Assembly: GCA_019187495.1 (NCBI GenBank)
Contig: JABAQN010000021.1
Location: forward strand, 62,001 to 126,000
DNA length: 64,000 bases
DNA from: Steroidobacteraceae bacterium
GTDB taxonomy: Bacteria > Pseudomonadota > Gammaproteobacteria > Steroidobacterales > Steroidobacteraceae
Reading direction: 5' to 3'
Part shown: positions 22,798 through 31,755 of the stretch, in pieces
Layout: every line of letters starts with the position of its first letter
Numbering within the stretch: the first letter of the stretch is position 1
Notes under the pieces: generated by a model
The model's input: the letters and a program-made list of their open reading frames with translations, nothing else
What the model was told of the DNA's origin: nothing
Database searches by the model: none
Program-made: the position numbers and the translations under genes

Positions 22798-24145
22798 GCC
22801 GACGCCAGCTCTCGACGCCGTTGCGCAGGTCGGCCGGCGTCAGGCGCAGCGGCGCCCACGGCGTGAGACCCCATTCGTCGTAGAGCGTGAACGTGAGCGA
22901 GGGGTCCGGCTCCGGCGTGAAATGCAGCATGCCGGCATTGGCGCCGCCCGCATACACCTTGCGCATGCGGATCTCGGGCTGCTGCTTCACCCAGGAGTCC
23001 GACGGCGATTGCGCGAGCGGCGAGCTGACGAGGTCGTAGAGATCGTAGCCACCGCGCGCGGACCACGGGATGCAATTGAGTTCCCCGACGTGGCTGTCGC
23101 CCGAGAGCAGCACGACACCCTCGATGCGCCGGTCGCGCAGGAAATCGAACAGCGCATCGCGCTCGGTGCGAAATGCGGCCCAAGTGTCGCCGTCGACGCC
23201 GTCCGCCATCGACCAGCCGCTGCCGCAGGCGAGGATCTTGAAGGGCGCACGGCTCGCGGCAAGTCCTTCGCGCAGCCACGCGTTCTGTGTCGCGCCGAGG
23301 AAGCTCTTGTGGGGGCCGTCCGCCTCATTGTTCGGTGCTCGGTGGTAGCGACCGTCGAGCATGAAGAAATCGACACCGCCGAAGGACTTGCGGAAGAACA
23401 CGCCTGATGCCTCCGGCAGGCCGTACGACGGGTTGGCCCAATAGTTGCGGAAGGTCGCGAGCGCGGCGTCCTTGAAGGGCGACGTGCCGTCGCTGTTGTT
23501 GTAGCCGAAATCGTGGTCGTCCCAGATGGCGAGCTGCGAGGTCGTGCGATTGAGCGGCAGGAGCGACTGCACCATGCGCTGGCGCCGATACTCGTCGGCG
23601 ATCGCCTCGGGCGCAGCCGAGTCCGCATACACGTTGTCGCCGAGCCAGAGGAAGAGGTCGGGCGATTCGCGCACCACGGTGTCGAAGATGCGCTGCACCG
23701 GATCGCGCGCGAGGCGCGCGCAGGAGCCGAACGCGACGCGGAAGTCGGCGGCGCCCGCCGGCGCGGTGCGCGTCGCGAATGGCACGCTCTGGTAGCGATC
23801 GACGACGCCATCGACCACGGGCCGGTACCAGTACACCGTGCCGGGCTCGAGCCCGTCGATGCGCACTACGGCCGTGAAATCGCTGGTGGTGCTCGCGGCG
23901 ACCGGCGCACTGCGCTGCGGCGCCGTGAAATCCCGGTCCTTCGAATACTCGAATGCCACCGGATACGGGCCGTTGGCGCGTCCCCAGATCGCAAGATGCG
24001 TCGGCCCCGTGTCGCCGATCATCGGGCCCTGCTGCAGCCTGGGGTAGCCGAACGTCGTGGACCACGCGCGCCACGGGGCAATTGCGGCACCGAGGGCGCC
24101 GGCCGCGCCCGCGAGGAAGCGGCGGCGATGGCCACTCGTCGTCAC
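22787..24145 (-). CDS. phoD: Tat-exported alkaline phosphatase/phosphodiesterase, PhoD family
   Basis: This periplasmic metallophosphoesterase has 452 residues. The twin-arginine signal RRRFLAGAAGALGAA starts the protein. An N-terminal fibronectin-like domain (PhoD_N, GLEPGTVYWYRPVV) covers about 30-125. The metallophosphatase domain follows with GSCARL, FLWLGDNVYAD, WDDHDFGYNN and LLSGDSHVGE supplying iron/calcium ligands. It is the last gene of the inositol operon, overlapping iolE by 4 bases (GTG start at 24145). Its place there suggests it finishes dephosphorylation of inositol phosphates after the phytase, which is an inference; PhoD enzymes often cleave phosphodiesters. Confidence 0.9.
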   Translation of the reverse strand: MTTSGHRRRFLAGAAGALGAAIAPWRAWSTTFGYPRLQQGPMIGDTGPTHLAIWGRANGPYPVAFEYSKDRDFTAPQRSAPVAASTTSDFTAVVRIDGLEPGTVYWYRPVVDGVVDRYQSVPFATRTAPAGAADFRVAFGSCARLARDPVQRIFDTVVRESPDLFLWLGDNVYADSAAPEAIADEYRRQRMVQSLLPLNRTTSQLAIWDDHDFGYNNSDGTSPFKDAALATFRNYWANPSYGLPEASGVFFRKSFGGVDFFMLDGRYHRAPNNEADGPHKSFLGATQNAWLREGLAASRAPFKILACGSGWSMADGVDGDTWAAFRTERDALFDFLRDRRIEGVVLLSGDSHVGELNCIPWSARGGYDLYDLVSSPLAQSPSDSWVKQQPEIRMRKVYAGGANAGMLHFTPEPDPSLTFTLYDEWGLTPWAPLRLTPADLRNGVESWRRLKA

Positions 24146-25026
24146 GCGAACAGCTCGCCCGTGATGCGGGCCAGGTACTCGCGCCCCATGCGCGCGTAAC
24201 GCGCCGGCGTCGCGACGGCTGGATCCTGTTCCGCCTCGACGACGATCCAGCCGTCGAACCCCGCGCGCGCGATGGGCCGGAGCACCGCGGGGTAATCGAC
24301 GCTGCCGTCCCCGGGCACGGTGAATACGCCCTGCAGGACCGCATCGAGAAAGCTCGCATCGCGATTGAGCGCGCGCGCGAGCACGGTCGGGCGGACATCC
24401 TTGCAGTGCACGTGCACGATGCGCGCCGCGTACTGCGTGGCGAAGCGAACGGGATCCTCGCCCGCGAACGCGAGATGACCTGTGTCGAGCAGCAGCCCGA
24501 CATCGGCGCCGGTGTGCTGCATCAGTGCATCGATATCCGCGCCCGACTGCACGATGGTGCCCATGTGGTGGTGATAGGCCATGCGCAGGCCGGCCGCGCG
24601 CATGCGCCCGGCGAGCTGCGTGAGGCGCGCGCCGAACTCCGGCCAGCGCCGGGGCGGCAGGTGCGGCCGCCGCGACAGCCGCGCACCCTGGTCGCCATGG
24701 ATGCAGCCCGTGGTTTCGCAAACGACCATCACATTCGCGCCGAGCGATGCGAGCAGCGCGAAGTGATCGGCCATCGCGGCGAACTCCGCGTCCGCATCGC
24801 GCTCGAGGAGATGCAGGCTGTACCAGCCCGACACGAGGCGCAGGCCGTGGGCGGCGAGGATCGGTCCGAGCTGCGCCGCCTCACGCGGGAACTTGCGGCC
24901 GAGTTCGACGCCGGCGAAGCCTGCGGCGCGGGCCTCCTGCAGGCAGGTGTCGAGCGGGATGTCGTCGCCGAGCCCCGGCAGGTCGTCGTTCGTCCAGGAG
25001 ATCGGGTTGATGCCGAGCCGGATCAT
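24142..25026 (-). CDS. iolE: Myo-inosose-2 dehydratase
   Basis: This TIM-barrel enzyme dehydrates scyllo-inosose to 3D-trihydroxycyclohexane-1,2-dione, the second step of inositol breakdown. The 294 residues open with IRLGINPISWTNDD, the usual IolE start, and contain GFAGVELGRKFP, YHHHMGT, LLLDTGHLAFAG and IVHVHCKDVR, which give the metal-binding Glu, Asp and His residues of the xylose-isomerase-like fold. The ATG overlaps the iolD stop (ATGA, 25023-25026) and the stop overlaps the phoD start, so translation is coupled. Confidence 0.93.
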   Translation of the reverse strand: MIRLGINPISWTNDDLPGLGDDIPLDTCLQEARAAGFAGVELGRKFPREAAQLGPILAAHGLRLVSGWYSLHLLERDADAEFAAMADHFALLASLGANVMVVCETTGCIHGDQGARLSRRPHLPPRRWPEFGARLTQLAGRMRAAGLRMAYHHHMGTIVQSGADIDALMQHTGADVGLLLDTGHLAFAGEDPVRFATQYAARIVHVHCKDVRPTVLARALNRDASFLDAVLQGVFTVPGDGSVDYPAVLRPIARAGFDGWIVVEAEQDPAVATPARYARMGREYLARITGELFA

Positions 25027-26858
25027 GTCGGGCCCGACGGGTCGTCGAGGTGTCGGCGGTAATCGGCGAAGGCGTGCTGCACGCGTTCGCTCGTCGACAC
25101 CTGCGCCACGGGGACGTTCCACCATGCACCGCCGGCAGCGGTCGAGCGGGCAGGGTCGGTCTCGATCACGACGACGGCCGTGCGGTCGGCGGTCAACGCG
25201 CGGCGCAGCGCCGGCTCGAGCGCGGCGAGGCTCCCGGCCTTCTCGGCGCGTGCACCGAGGGCGCGCGCGTGTGCGACGAAGTCGACGCGCGGCGCCGCGG
25301 CGTCGAGCAGGTTGTTGAATGCCTCGCCGCCGCAGGCCTGCTGCAGGCGGTTGATGCAGCCGAACCCGCGATTGTCGAGCAGCACGATCGTGAGCTTGTG
25401 CCCGAGCGCGATCGAGGTCGCGATCTCCGAGTTCATCATCAGGTAACTGCCGTCGCCGACCAGCACGACGACATCCCGCGCCGGCTGCGCCATTTTCACG
25501 CCGAGTCCGCCGGCGATCTCATAGCCCATGCACGAGTAGCCGTACTCGACGTGATACGTGCCCGGTCCGCCGGCGCGCCACAGTTTGTGCAGCTCCCCCG
25601 GCAGTCCGCCGGCGGCGCAGACGACCGTGCCGCGCGTGCCGGCGACACGATTGGCGAGATCGAGCACCTCGGCGTCGGAAGGCATGGCGCCGCCGCGCGC
25701 AGCGACCGCGGCGTCGCGCGCGGGATTCCATTCGAGCACTCGCGCCTGTGCGGCGGCGAGCCACGCGCCCTTGCTGCGCGTCGTCGCGAGTGCCGCCGCG
25801 AGCTCTTCGAGCCCGCGACGCGCATCGGCCTGCAACGCCGCCGCACCGCGCTTGACGAGGTCGTGCCGGCAGACGTTGAGGCTCAGCAGGCGGCTGCCGG
25901 GGCGCGGCACGAGCTGGCCCGAGCCCGTGGTGAAGTCGGCGAGCCGTGTGCCGATGGCAATGACCAGGTCGGCCTCGGCGGCGAGCGCGTTCGCGGCGCC
26001 CGTGCCCGTGACACCGACGGCGCCGACATTGCACGGATGATCCCAGGGCAACGCGCCCTTGCCGGCCTGCGTCTCGCAGACCGGAATCCCGCGTGCCGTC
26101 GCGAACGCGGCCAGCGCGTCGCTCGCCTCCGAGTAGAGCACGCCACCGCCCGCGACAATCAGCGGCTTTTGCGCGCCCGTGATCAGCGCCGCGGCGACAC
26201 GCAACTGTTGCGCATCGGGGCCGAGGCGGGGAGGCTCGTGCAGCTGCGGTTCGAAGAACGACTCCGGGTAGAGGCCTGCCTCGGCCTGCACGTCCTGCGG
26301 CAGCGAGAGCGTGACCGGCCCGCAGTCGGCCGGATCGGTCAGCACGGACAGCGCCTGCGGGAGCGATGCGAGCAGCTGCTCCGGGCGCGTGATGCGGTCC
26401 CAGTAGCGCGACACCGGCCGGAAGCAGTCGTTCGCGGTGATCGTCGGGTCGCCGAAATGCTCGACCTGCTGCAGCACCGGGTCCGGATCGCGGTTCGCGA
26501 ACGTGTCGCCCGGGAGCAGCAGCACGGGCAGGCGATTGACGTGCGCGAGCGCCGCGGCCGTCACCATGTTCGTGGCGCCGGGACCGATCGACGTCGTGCA
26601 CGCGATCATGCGCCGCCGCCGGGACGCCTTCGCAAACGCGATCGCCGCATGCGCCATCGCCTGCTCGTTGTGCGCGCGCCAGGTCGGCAAACGGTCGCGC
26701 CCGGCCTGCAGGGCCTCACCGAGCCCGGCCACGTTGCCATGGCCGAAGATCGCGAACACGCCCGCAAAGAGCGGTTGCTCCACCGAGTCGACGCGCACGC
26801 GCTGCGCGACGAGATAGCGCACGATCGCCTGGGCCGTGGTCAGCCTGAGGCGCGTCAC
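25023..26858 (-). CDS. iolD: 3D-(3,5/4)-trihydroxycyclohexane-1,2-dione hydrolase
   Basis: This ThDP enzyme opens the inositol ring, giving 5-deoxyglucuronate. The 611 residues show the usual three-domain layout. FAIFGHGNVAGLGEAL and the catalytic glutamate of AHNEQAMAHAAIAF come early, with TTSIGPGATNMVTAA after them. The ThDP/Mg motif VGDGSYLMMNSE to LLDNRG lies near residues 465-495. I prefer the GTG at 26858, which overlaps the iolC stop by 4 bases like the other junctions of this operon; a GTG at 26876 would add six residues. Confidence 0.93.
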   Translation of the reverse strand: MTRLRLTTAQAIVRYLVAQRVRVDSVEQPLFAGVFAIFGHGNVAGLGEALQAGRDRLPTWRAHNEQAMAHAAIAFAKASRRRRMIACTTSIGPGATNMVTAAALAHVNRLPVLLLPGDTFANRDPDPVLQQVEHFGDPTITANDCFRPVSRYWDRITRPEQLLASLPQALSVLTDPADCGPVTLSLPQDVQAEAGLYPESFFEPQLHEPPRLGPDAQQLRVAAALITGAQKPLIVAGGGVLYSEASDALAAFATARGIPVCETQAGKGALPWDHPCNVGAVGVTGTGAANALAAEADLVIAIGTRLADFTTGSGQLVPRPGSRLLSLNVCRHDLVKRGAAALQADARRGLEELAAALATTRSKGAWLAAAQARVLEWNPARDAAVAARGGAMPSDAEVLDLANRVAGTRGTVVCAAGGLPGELHKLWRAGGPGTYHVEYGYSCMGYEIAGGLGVKMAQPARDVVVLVGDGSYLMMNSEIATSIALGHKLTIVLLDNRGFGCINRLQQACGGEAFNNLLDAAAPRVDFVAHARALGARAEKAGSLAALEPALRRALTADRTAVVVIETDPARSTAAGGAWWNVPVAQVSTSERVQHAFADYRRHLDDPSGPT

Positions 26859-28768
26859 GCGCGCAGCTCCCGCCACAGGCCGGCGAGCCGCACATAGCGT
26901 CGGGCGAGCTCATCGACGACCGCGTCATCCGCCAGCGCGCCGCGCATCCACTCGCGCGCGGGATGGCCGAAGATGCTGCGCCCGACGGCGAAGCCGCGAC
27001 AGATTTCGTACGGCGCCGCGCTCTCGAATCCGGCGCGCAGGTGCGCCTCGGGCGCATCGAGACCGAGCAACAGCACACCGTTGCAGTGCGGATCGTATTC
27101 CATGATCACGTCCTGGATGCGCGGCCACGCCGTTGCCGACGGCGGTTCGAGCTTCCACCACGCCGGCCGCACGCCGAGGTTGTAGAAGCGGCGTAACGCG
27201 CGCGCGACGCCCGTGTCGTCCACTTCATGACCGCGGCCGCTCGCGACGATCTCGAGCAGCAGTTCGCGACCGAGCTCGCGGGCATCGTGCGCGAGCTCGA
27301 TCACCCGCTCCTCCTGCGCGAGGCGCAACTCGAGCGGATCATCCGGATGATAGAACACGAGGCACTTGATCACCTGGCCTGCGGGCCACGTCAGCAGCGG
27401 CAGGCCGCTGTGGTTGCGAGGTTCGAGCTCGAGGGGTCGCGAACCCGGGATCTCGATGGCGCGCCCGACCCAATGGCCCGCGTGGGTCATGCGGGACAGT
27501 GCGTCGGCACCATAGCGCTCGTCGACGATGACGCCGATACGATCGCGCCAGGGCACCTCACCGGCGACGCGTTCGACCGCATCGGCCACCAGTGACTTGA
27601 ATCGCGTGATGCGCTCGAGGGGCGCGCCGACATGGCCCGCCATCTGTTCGAGTTGCCGGCGATGATCGAAGGCGAGTACGTAAAGATCCCGCCGCGGGCG
27701 CCGCGTGGTCGTCGCATCGTGCAGGTGCACGAGTCGCGCATCCCGGTCGGGGCGCGGGACTTCCGCGGCGCGCGCAAGGAAATCGTCGAGCTCGATGCGG
27801 CTCGGCAGCGCCGGCGCGCAGCCGTGACGGGAAACGACGAGCGCGCCGCACGCGTTGCCGAGCGCGCCCGCGCGCCGCCAGTCGTCGCCGGCGAGGCGCC
27901 CGCACAGGAGGCCCGAGAGGAACGCATCACCGGCGCCGAGCGTGTTGAGCACTTCGACCGGAAAACCCGGCACGTCGATCGCCTCTCCGGTCGGCGGGTG
28001 GATCGTGCAGCCGGCCGCCCCGCGCTTGACGACGATCGTCGCGCTGCCCGCATCGCGGATCGCCGCACGCGCCGCCCCGGTATCGTCGTGGCCGCCGGCA
28101 ATGCGGATTTCCTCCTCGGTGCCGACGATGAGGTCGCACTCGGGCAGGATCGATGCGATGCGCCGGGTCACTTCTGGCGAGGCGATGAAGCGGTTCGCGC
28201 CGTCACCGGCGCCGGCGAGCCCCCACAGCACCGGCCGGTAATCGATGTCGAACACGACCAGCGTGCCCCGCGCGCGCGCGAGCCGCACCGCCTTCATCAC
28301 GGCGGCGGCCGTCGCTTCGCTCGACAGGTGCGTGCCGGTGATCGCGAGCATGCGGCTCGAGCCGATGTACGCGGCGTCGAAGTCGTCCGCCGTGAGGCCC
28401 ATGTCCGCGCAGTTCTCGCGATAGAAGATGTGCGGGAAATCATTGCGCCCCGCGATGCCGAGCAGCACGAGCGCCGTGAGGCGGCGCGGATCGGTCGCGA
28501 CATGGCTCACGTCGACACCGGCCCCCGCGAGCGCGGCGCGCACGAAGCGGCCCATCGGCTCGTCGCCGACGCGCGTCAGCATCGCGGATTTCACCCCGAG
28601 CCTCGCGAGCCCGAAGGCGACGTTCGCGGACGATCCGCCGAGGTACTTCGCGAAGGTCTGCACGTCCTCGAAGCGACCGCCGAGTTGCTGGCCGTACAGG
28701 TCGACCGCCGCGCGACCGAGGCAGATCACATCGCGCGTGCGTGCCGCGCCCTTCGCGGCTTCAGCCAT
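26855..28768 (-). CDS. iolC: 5-dehydro-2-deoxygluconokinase fused to DUF2090 aldolase-like domain
   Basis: This 637-residue fusion has two parts. The N-terminal PfkB kinase (about residues 12-330) phosphorylates 2-deoxy-5-keto-gluconate; it has GGSSANVAFGLARLG near 44 and the catalytic LNTLGAGDAFLSG near 278. The C-terminal DUF2090 domain (about 345-637, starting RRDLYVLAFDHRRQ) resembles a class I aldolase and is thought to cleave the phosphorylated product to dihydroxyacetone phosphate and malonate semialdehyde. The fusion would explain why no iolJ is present. Its start lies inside the 3' end of iolB (8-base overlap). Confidence 0.93.
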   Translation of the reverse strand: MAEAAKGAARTRDVICLGRAAVDLYGQQLGGRFEDVQTFAKYLGGSSANVAFGLARLGVKSAMLTRVGDEPMGRFVRAALAGAGVDVSHVATDPRRLTALVLLGIAGRNDFPHIFYRENCADMGLTADDFDAAYIGSSRMLAITGTHLSSEATAAAVMKAVRLARARGTLVVFDIDYRPVLWGLAGAGDGANRFIASPEVTRRIASILPECDLIVGTEEEIRIAGGHDDTGAARAAIRDAGSATIVVKRGAAGCTIHPPTGEAIDVPGFPVEVLNTLGAGDAFLSGLLCGRLAGDDWRRAGALGNACGALVVSRHGCAPALPSRIELDDFLARAAEVPRPDRDARLVHLHDATTTRRPRRDLYVLAFDHRRQLEQMAGHVGAPLERITRFKSLVADAVERVAGEVPWRDRIGVIVDERYGADALSRMTHAGHWVGRAIEIPGSRPLELEPRNHSGLPLLTWPAGQVIKCLVFYHPDDPLELRLAQEERVIELAHDARELGRELLLEIVASGRGHEVDDTGVARALRRFYNLGVRPAWWKLEPPSATAWPRIQDVIMEYDPHCNGVLLLGLDAPEAHLRAGFESAAPYEICRGFAVGRSIFGHPAREWMRGALADDAVVDELARRYVRLAGLWRELRA

Positions 28769-29573
28769 CGTCCGGCTCCGCCGGCCACCAGAACTGCGCG
28801 TCGGGTCGCATCGTCCACGCGTGCTCCGCCGTGAATTCGGGCACCGTGTAGGGCCGACCCGGCAGGTGGCGGATCACCCACGAGTAATACATGCCATAGC
28901 CGGGTGCCGCGCACTGCGCATGGTCCGACCCCGCCGGAATGCAGATCGTGTCGTACTCGCGCACCTTGACGACGGCATCGCCGAGCTCCGCATGACCGTA
29001 GCCCTGCGGGGCCGTGAAGCGGTAGTGATAGATCTCGGGCTGCGGATGATGGTGCGGCGGGTAGCTCGACCAGCCGCCGGGGAAGGTGACGACCTCGCCG
29101 AGCACGAGTTCCGCCGCGGGCGAGGAGTTGCGCGTGTCGAAGATCGTGCGCACGTAGCGCAGGCTGCGATCGCGCACCTGGCCCTTGCCGCGATGTTCGT
29201 TCGGCACGTCGGCGGGGCGGAATACCCGCGGCGTGAAAACGCGCACGTTCGCCGTGTCGTACACGGTCAGTTCGCAATCGCTGCCGGCGAGCAGCGAGAC
29301 GGGCGTACCTGCCGCGACGTGCAGGCAGCTCGCCGATTCGTCGAACAGCGACGTGCGCGACAACACGGCCTCGCGATCGCCCCCGCGCATCCGCACCTCG
29401 CCCGACATCAGGAGCCACGCCGTCTCGCGCAGCACCGGCGCGCTCCACTCCTCACCGGCGCCAATTCGAAGCACGCCGAGGCCGAGACCCGTGCCGTTGG
29501 CCGGATCCGCCGCCTGAGTGATCGGGGTGAAACCGTGCGCGAAGCCACCCCGGTGTGTCGTGATGTGGCTCAT
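28761..29573 (-). CDS. iolB: 5-deoxyglucuronate isomerase
   Basis: This cupin-fold enzyme isomerises 5-deoxyglucuronate to 2-deoxy-5-keto-gluconate. It has 270 residues. The second cupin carries the metal site in SSYPPHHHPQPEIYHYRF near residue 165 and the later histidine in GSDHAQCAAPGYGMYY near 225. The ATG at 29573 overlaps the stop of the dehydrogenase gene upstream (ATGA). Confidence 0.94.
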   Translation of the reverse strand: MSHITTHRGGFAHGFTPITQAADPANGTGLGLGVLRIGAGEEWSAPVLRETAWLLMSGEVRMRGGDREAVLSRTSLFDESASCLHVAAGTPVSLLAGSDCELTVYDTANVRVFTPRVFRPADVPNEHRGKGQVRDRSLRYVRTIFDTRNSSPAAELVLGEVVTFPGGWSSYPPHHHPQPEIYHYRFTAPQGYGHAELGDAVVKVREYDTICIPAGSDHAQCAAPGYGMYYSWVIRHLPGRPYTVPEFTAEHAWTMRPDAQFWWPAEPDDG

Positions 29574-30694
29574 GCGTTCACGTCCGTCCACGCGCCGCTC
29601 GCGTGCGAGGCCTCGATCGCCTCCATGACCGCTTGCACGCGCGCGCCTTCGTGGAAGTCGGGCCACGCCGCCGCGCCTCCGGCGATCGCCCGCAGCAGGT
29701 TGCGCGCTTCGATCACCTTCAGGTCGTTGTAGCCGAGACCATGCCCGGGTGCCGGACAGAAGGGCCGGTAGTCCGGATGCTCCGGGCCGGCGAGCAGCGT
29801 GCGAAAGCCGCCGCGCGCGGCGCCCGCCGCGGCGTCATACCAGCGCAGTTCGTTCATGCGCTCCTGGTCGAACTCGAGGGCGCCGCGCGTGCCGAAAACG
29901 GCAAACGCGAGGCCGCATTTCAGCCCGGTCGCGACCCGGCTCACTTCGAACGTGCCCGGCACGCCGCTCCTGAACTCGATCAAGGCGCGCGCAATGTCCT
30001 CATTCTCGACCGCGCGCGTGGCGCCATTCGCCGGATCGCGGCGCGTGCGGTGCACGACCTGCAACCGGCCGTTCACGCGCGCGATGCCGCCGAGCAGGAA
30101 ATGTCCCAGGTTGATCAGGTGCGATCCGAGGTCGGCGAGCGCGCCGCTGCCCGCGAGCGCGCGGTCGCAGCGCCAGCTCCAGGGCACCGCCGGATCGCTC
30201 ATGTAGTCCTCGAGGTAGCTGCCGCGAAAGGCGTAGACCTCGCCGAGTTCGCCGGCCGCGATCATGTCGCGTGCCACCTTCAGCAGCGGGTTGCAGATGT
30301 AGTTGAAGCCCATCAGGTGCCGGACGCCGGCCGCATCGGCGGCGGCGGCGATCTCGCGCGCTTCGCGTGCCGTGTTGGCGAGCGGCTTCTCGCACCAGAC
30401 ATGCTTGCCGGCGGCGATCGCCGCGAGCGCCATTTCGCGATGCAGGTGGTTCGGCGTGCAGATGTCGACCACGTCGATCGCGGGGTCCGCGACGAGTTCG
30501 CGCCACTCGCCGGTGGCGCGGGCAAAGCCGAGTGCGTCCGCCGCCTTGCGCGCCGCCGCCTGCGTCGTGTCAGCCAGCAGCTCGCGGGCCGGGGCGGCAA
30601 TGTCGGCGAAGACGGCGCCGACCGTGCTGAGCGCGATGGCGTGCGTGCGGCCGATGAAGCCGGTACCGATCAGTCCGATTCTGGCGCGTGTCAT
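29570..30694 (-). CDS. Gfo/Idh/MocA-family dehydrogenase, probable inositol-isomer dehydrogenase
   Basis: This NAD(P)-dependent dehydrogenase has 374 residues. The Rossmann motif GLIGTGFIGRTHA is at residues 7-19. EKPLAN near residue 102 contains the family lysine, and DLGSHLINLGHFL near 190 holds the catalytic Asp/His region. Such second dehydrogenases in iol operons often act on scyllo- or D-chiro-inositol; the exact isomer is not readable here. It has its own promoter and two operators in the 65-base gap behind iolG, and it leads iolB-iolC-iolD-iolE-phoD. The ATG at 30694 precedes the Rossmann fold; upstream codons run through the operator. Confidence 0.87.
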   Translation of the reverse strand: MTRARIGLIGTGFIGRTHAIALSTVGAVFADIAAPARELLADTTQAAARKAADALGFARATGEWRELVADPAIDVVDICTPNHLHREMALAAIAAGKHVWCEKPLANTAREAREIAAAADAAGVRHLMGFNYICNPLLKVARDMIAAGELGEVYAFRGSYLEDYMSDPAVPWSWRCDRALAGSGALADLGSHLINLGHFLLGGIARVNGRLQVVHRTRRDPANGATRAVENEDIARALIEFRSGVPGTFEVSRVATGLKCGLAFAVFGTRGALEFDQERMNELRWYDAAAGAARGGFRTLLAGPEHPDYRPFCPAPGHGLGYNDLKVIEARNLLRAIAGGAAAWPDFHEGARVQAVMEAIEASHASGAWTDVNA

Positions 30695-30704
30695 GGGAGT
30701 TGCG

Positions 30705-30733
30705 ACGATATCGAAATGGAATTCGCATTTCAA
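30705..30733 (-). promoter_or_regulatory. Internal promoter of the iol operon
   Basis: Read on the minus strand, TTGAAA (complement of 30728-30733) and TATCGT (complement of 30705-30710) with a 17-base spacer face the Gfo/Idh/MocA gene. The -10 is weak. Operator 3 covers the -35 and spacer, as in the regulator promoter at 32613-32641. The predicted leader is only a few bases long. Confidence 0.4.
30717..30732. promoter_or_regulatory. RpiR/IolR-type operator 3
   Basis: TGGAATTCGCATTTCA fits TRRAA-N6-TTYYA and overlaps the -35/spacer of the internal iol promoter. Operator 4 begins exactly 30 bp away. Confidence 0.7.
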
Positions 30734-30746
30734 CAATGTGAGAGTA

Positions 30747-30762
30747 TGAAATTTATATTCTA
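30747..30762. promoter_or_regulatory. RpiR/IolR-type operator 4
   Basis: TGAAATTTATATTCTA fits the dyad. It includes the stop codon of iolG (30760-30762), so the operator partly sits in coding sequence. The AT-rich stretch stands out from the genome. Confidence 0.65.
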
Positions 30763-31755
30763 CCCTCCGGGCAGTGCGACGGGACCGCGGGTTTCCAGCG
30801 AGCGCTGGGCCGCATTCGCGAGCCGCAGGGCCTGCCGGCCATCCTCGCCGGTGGCGAGGGCCGCCGGCTCGCCGCGTAGCGCGCGCACGAATTCGTCGAG
30901 TTCGTCACGGTAGGCGGCCGCGTAACGCTCGAGAAAGAACGGCAGGGCGGGCTCGCGCGTGAAGCCGCCGGCATCGGCCGTCTCGACCGTGGTGGCGGGC
31001 ACGTTGTCGGCGCGCACCAGGCCGCCCGAACCGAAGACTTCGATGCGCTGGTCGTAACCATAGGCGCAGCGACGGCTGTTCGTGATCTGGCACAGTTCGC
31101 CACCCGCACCCTCGAGCACCACGACCGCGGTGTCGATGTCGCCGGCGGCGCCGATGGCGGGATCGATCAGCGCGCCGCCGCGCGCGTACACGCCGACCGG
31201 TGTCGCGCCGAGCAGCCAGCGCGCCATGTCGAGGTCGTGGATCATCATGTCGCGGAAGAGCCCGCCGGAGCGCGCCACGTAGGCGGGCGGCGGCGGCGAC
31301 GGATCGCGGCTCGTGATACTCACGACTTCCACCTTGCCGACGCGTCCCGCGGCGATCTCGCGATGCAGGCGCCGGAACCCGGGGTCGAAACGCCGGTTGA
31401 AGCCGAGCGCCAGCAGCACCTTCGCCTGCGCCGCGGCCGCGATGCTCGCCTCGGCGCGCGCCAGGTCGAGATCGAGCGGTTTCTCGCAGAAGATCGCCTT
31501 GCCGGCGCGGGCGCCCGCGGCGATCAGCGGGGCGTGCGTGTCGGTCGAACTTGCGATCAGGATCGCGTGCACGGCCGGATCGGCGAGCGCCGTCGCGGCA
31601 TCGCTCACGGCCGCGCCGGTCGCGTCGGCGAGCGCACGCGCGGCCGCGGGCGACACGTCGACGACGTGGCGCAGGCGCACGTCCTGGCGTGCCGCGAGAT
31701 TGCGGGCGTGGATCTGGCCGATGCGGCCGGCGCCGAACAGCGCGAATCCGGGCAT
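30760..31755 (-). CDS. iolG: Myo-inositol 2-dehydrogenase
   Basis: This Gfo/Idh/MocA enzyme oxidises myo-inositol to scyllo-inosose, the first catabolic step. The 331 residues have the Rossmann motif FALFGAGRIGQIHARNLA at 4-21, FCEKPLDLDL near 93 with the conserved lysine, GFNRRFDPGF typical of bacterial IolG, and MMIHDLDMARWLLG near 170 with the catalytic Asp/His pair. Its ATG at 31755 shares a base with the regulator stop (TGATG), so it is coupled to the RpiR gene. Confidence 0.92.
   Translation of the reverse strand: MPGFALFGAGRIGQIHARNLAARQDVRLRHVVDVSPAAARALADATGAAVSDAATALADPAVHAILIASSTDTHAPLIAAGARAGKAIFCEKPLDLDLARAEASIAAAAQAKVLLALGFNRRFDPGFRRLHREIAAGRVGKVEVVSITSRDPSPPPPAYVARSGGLFRDMMIHDLDMARWLLGATPVGVYARGGALIDPAIGAAGDIDTAVVVLEGAGGELCQITNSRRCAYGYDQRIEVFGSGGLVRADNVPATTVETADAGGFTREPALPFFLERYAAAYRDELDEFVRALRGEPAALATGEDGRQALRLANAAQRSLETRGPVALPGG

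Noticed and set aside
25050-26897. Open frame of 615 codons on the plus strand
   Set aside because: It is antisense to iolD, which has clear ThDP motifs; the translation is Arg/Ala-rich without structure.
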